This document shows positions 20,150-22,056 of a stretch of 22,056 nt of DNA, in pieces. This DNA comes from Nitrospirota bacterium (GTDB lineage: Bacteria > NPL-UPA2 > JAADIA01), in NCBI GenBank assembly GCA_013151555.1, contig JAADIA010000008.1:1-22056 (forward strand), read 5' to 3'. The notes beneath the pieces were generated by a model that made no database searches, had not been told where the DNA came from, and was given only the letters and a program-made list of their open reading frames with translations. Made by a program: the position numbers and the translations under genes. Within the stretch, counting starts at the first letter, position 1, and every line of letters begins with the position of its first letter.

Positions 20150-22056
20150 CTATACATACCGGGAGAGAATCTTTACTTTCTCAGCCGCCTTCTCCGGGAA
20201 CCCTTCTATCATCTTCAGAGCCCGGGCAGTTACTTGCTCAGGAGTAAATCCGAATTTTTCCGCCAACACCTGGGAGGGAGCCGAGGCTCCGAAATGATCT
20301 ATGGAGACAATCTCTCCAAAGTCACCAAGGTACCGGTGCCACCCCTGGGAACAACCGGCTTCCACAGCCAGCCGCAGGGGCACTCCGGGCGGAAGCACCT
20401 GCCGGCGATATTCCTCCGGCTGAGAGTCGAAAAGTTCCCAACTGGGCATACTGATTACCCGGGACGTCTTCCCTTGGGCAAGCAAGAGTTTCTGAGCTTC
20501 AAGAGCCAGGTGAACCTCCGAACCGGAAGCGATAAGCAGGATCTCCGGGGCCTCAATCTCATTCCCGGAGACGACATAAGCTCCCCGTCTTAGTTCTTCG
20601 GCGGAAGCAAACTTATTCCTATCCAGCACCGGCAATCCCTGCCGGGTTAAGATTAAAGCCACCGGACCGTCCTTACGCTCCAGGGCTACCGTCCAGGCAA
20701 CGGCCGTCTCCGTAGCTTCAGCAGGACGGATAACCATAAGGTTGGGGATGCACCGCAGGGCAGCTAAATGTTCCACCGGCTGATGGGTAGGGCCATCTTC
20801 TCCTACAAAGATGCTGTCATGGGTAAAGACATAAACGACCGGTTGTTTCATCAGAGCCGCCAGGCGCACTGTCGGACGCATATAATCGGAGAAGACGAAG
20901 AAGGTTCCGCCGTAAGAGATCACTCCCCCGTGGAGGGACATCCCGTTGAGAATAGCTCCCATGGCATGTTCCCGAATGCCGAAATGGATATTGCGCCCGG
21001 AATAATTATCCCGGCCCAGAGAAGCAAACCCTTTCAGGAAAGTCTTGGTAGAAGGCGCTAAATCCGCTGACCCGCCGACAAGGTTTGGCAGCTGGGCTGC
21101 AAGGGCCTGTAAAACTTCCCCGGAAGCATTTCTCGTAGCCAGAGATTTTCCCACTTCGAAGACCGGTAATCGTTCCTTAAGGTCCGCCGGCAGCAGCCGG
21201 GACATAAAAGCGTCCCAGAGTGCCGCCTTATCCGGTTGAGCCTTCCGCCAGGAAGAGAACCGCTCTTGCTCCTCCCCGGCCTGTGCTTCCAACTCCTTAA
21301 CCCGTTGGTCGAAAAGAGAGCGTACTTCTTCAGGAACGAAGAAAGGAGGTTCTTCAGGAAAGCCCAGGTTCTTTTTGGTAGCTTTAATTTCTTCCTCCCC
21401 CAGAGGCTCGCCATGAGCCCCGGCCGTATCCTGTTTATGGGGGCTACCTTTAGCAATATGAGTGCGTCCGATGATGAGCGTCGGTCTTGTCCTTTCATCT
21501 TTGCCGGATTGCAGTGCCTGCCCGATCGCTTCCCGGTCGTGACCATCGATTTCGAGCACCTGCCAGCCGTAAGCCTGAAAGCGTTTTCCCACCTCCTCGC
21601 TGAAGGCAAGGTCGGTTGACCCTTCAATGGTGATATGGTTATCATCGTAAAAATAGATAAGTTTCCCCAGGCCCCAGTGGCCAGCCAGGGAAGCAGCTTC
21701 CGAAGTCACCCCTTCCATAAGATCGCCATCGCCAACCAGGCCATAGGTATAATGGTTAACAATTTCCTGCCCGTCCCCGTTGAAATGCTCAGCCATAATC
21801 CGCTCCGTCAAGGCCATACCCACCCCGTTAGCAAACCCCTGGCCGAGAGGACCGGTAGTCGTCTCCACCCCCGGAGTTAATCCATGCTCGGGATGCCCGG
21901 GAGTCCGGCTTCCCCACTGGCGGAATTGTTTCAATTCCTCCAGGGGCAGGTCATAGCCAAAGAGATGGAGAAGGCTATAAAGGAGCATGGAACCATGCCC
22001 GGCGGAAAGCACGAACCGGTCGCGGTCGGGCCAGTCCGGGTCAGCGGGATTATGTT
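20150..22056 (-). CDS. tkt: Transketolase (N-terminus beyond the window)
   Basis: Thiamine-diphosphate enzyme that moves two-carbon units between sugar phosphates in the pentose phosphate pathway. The frame is open to the window edge and the first visible residues, [14 protein letters not shown], are typical of about residue 40, so a short N-terminal piece is missing. Present are the [11 protein letters not shown] segment, the TPP/metal motif [11 protein letters not shown] with the downstream N in YDDNHITI, the catalytic-site [22 protein letters not shown], and the C-terminal [12 protein letters not shown] domain. Length and motifs indicate a full, active enzyme. It is followed at 136 bases by the flavodiiron gene on the same strand, with repeats between them. 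Confidence 0.97.
   Translation of the reverse strand, partial: HNPADPDWPDRDRFVLSAGHGSMLLYSLLHLFGYDLPLEELKQFRQWGSRTPGHPEHGLTPGVETTTGPLGQGFANGVGMALTERIMAEHFNGDGQEIVNHYTYGLVGDGDLMEGVTSEAASLAGHWGLGKLIYFYDDNHITIEGSTDLAFSEEVGKRFQAYGWQVLEIDGHDREAIGQALQSGKDERTRPTLIIGRTHIAKGSPHKQDTAGAHGEPLGEEEIKATKKNLGFPEEPPFFVPEEVRSLFDQRVKELEAQAGEEQERFSSWRKAQPDKAALWDAFMSRLLPADLKERLPVFEVGKSLATRNASGEVLQALAAQLPNLVGGSADLAPSTKTFLKGFASLGRDNYSGRNIHFGIREHAMGAILNGMSLHGGVISYGGTFFVFSDYMRPTVRLAALMKQPVVYVFTHDSIFVGEDGPTHQPVEHLAALRCIPNLMVIRPAEATETAVAWTVALERKDGPVALILTRQGLPVLDRNKFASAEELRRGAYVVSGNEIEAPEILLIASGSEVHLALEAQKLLLAQGKTSRVISMPSWELFDSQPEEYRRQVLPPGVPLRLAVEAGCSQGWHRYLGDFGEIVSIDHFGASAPSQVLAEKFGFTPEQVTARALKMIEGFPEKAAEKVKILSRYV

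Overview
The window looks like chromosome from an anaerobic or oxygen-sensitive diderm bacterium, probably of a poorly sampled lineage. Diderm: a lipoprotein signal, a LolA-like domain, and remnants of a type II secretion pseudopilin and a Tat-exported protein. Anaerobe: a class A flavodiiron protein, rubredoxin, a thioredoxin-reductase-like flavoenzyme and small ferritin-like proteins. The phylum cannot be fixed from sequence alone. Ribosome binding sites of the AGGAGG type are clear, and GTG and TTG starts are common.

Layout. (1) 1-4150: the 3' end of a DUF4019 gene converges on clpB (minus), with a strong hairpin terminator between them. Then, on the minus strand, hsp20 lies downstream of an ArsR-type regulator that has a probable operator over its promoter. 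(2) 4433-11457 (plus): a truncated sugar ABC permease, a zinc-ribbon membrane protein and three paralogous exported TPR proteins. One TPR protein is a lipoprotein carrying an eight-repeat FG-GAP propeller. Another is fused to a LolA-like domain. (3) 11460-12915: a zone of gene remnants and unusual small genes. It holds a GspG-like C-terminal fragment, an orphan FtsH extracytoplasmic domain without AAA or protease, a small two-helix membrane protein broken by one base in an A run, and a broken Tat-signal metallophosphoesterase start. (4) 13065-15965 (plus): an AT-rich mntP, a TIGR00266/AIM24 protein, a small holin-like membrane protein, a CGGC-domain protein and FxsA. (5) 22056-15973 (minus): partial transketolase, flavodiiron protein, rubredoxin, thioredoxin reductase, two overlapping half-size ferritin-like genes, an ECF sigma factor and a soluble zinc-finger-type anti-sigma factor.

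How the genes work together. ClpB, Hsp20 and the ArsR regulator form a proteostasis block. The TPR/FG-GAP/LolA-like genes probably build or scaffold something in the periplasm or on the outer membrane. The minus-strand block from the flavodiiron protein to the anti-sigma factor reads as an oxygen and thiol-stress module whose own sigma/anti-sigma pair may respond to redox state.

Several longer gaps between genes are filled by imperfect inverted repeats belonging to at least three families that recur in the window. Some abut or supply the stop codon of the neighbouring gene. Three decayed gene fragments and one frameshift, none forming an ordinary complete gene, suggest that 4.4-12.9 kb has undergone deletion and rearrangement.
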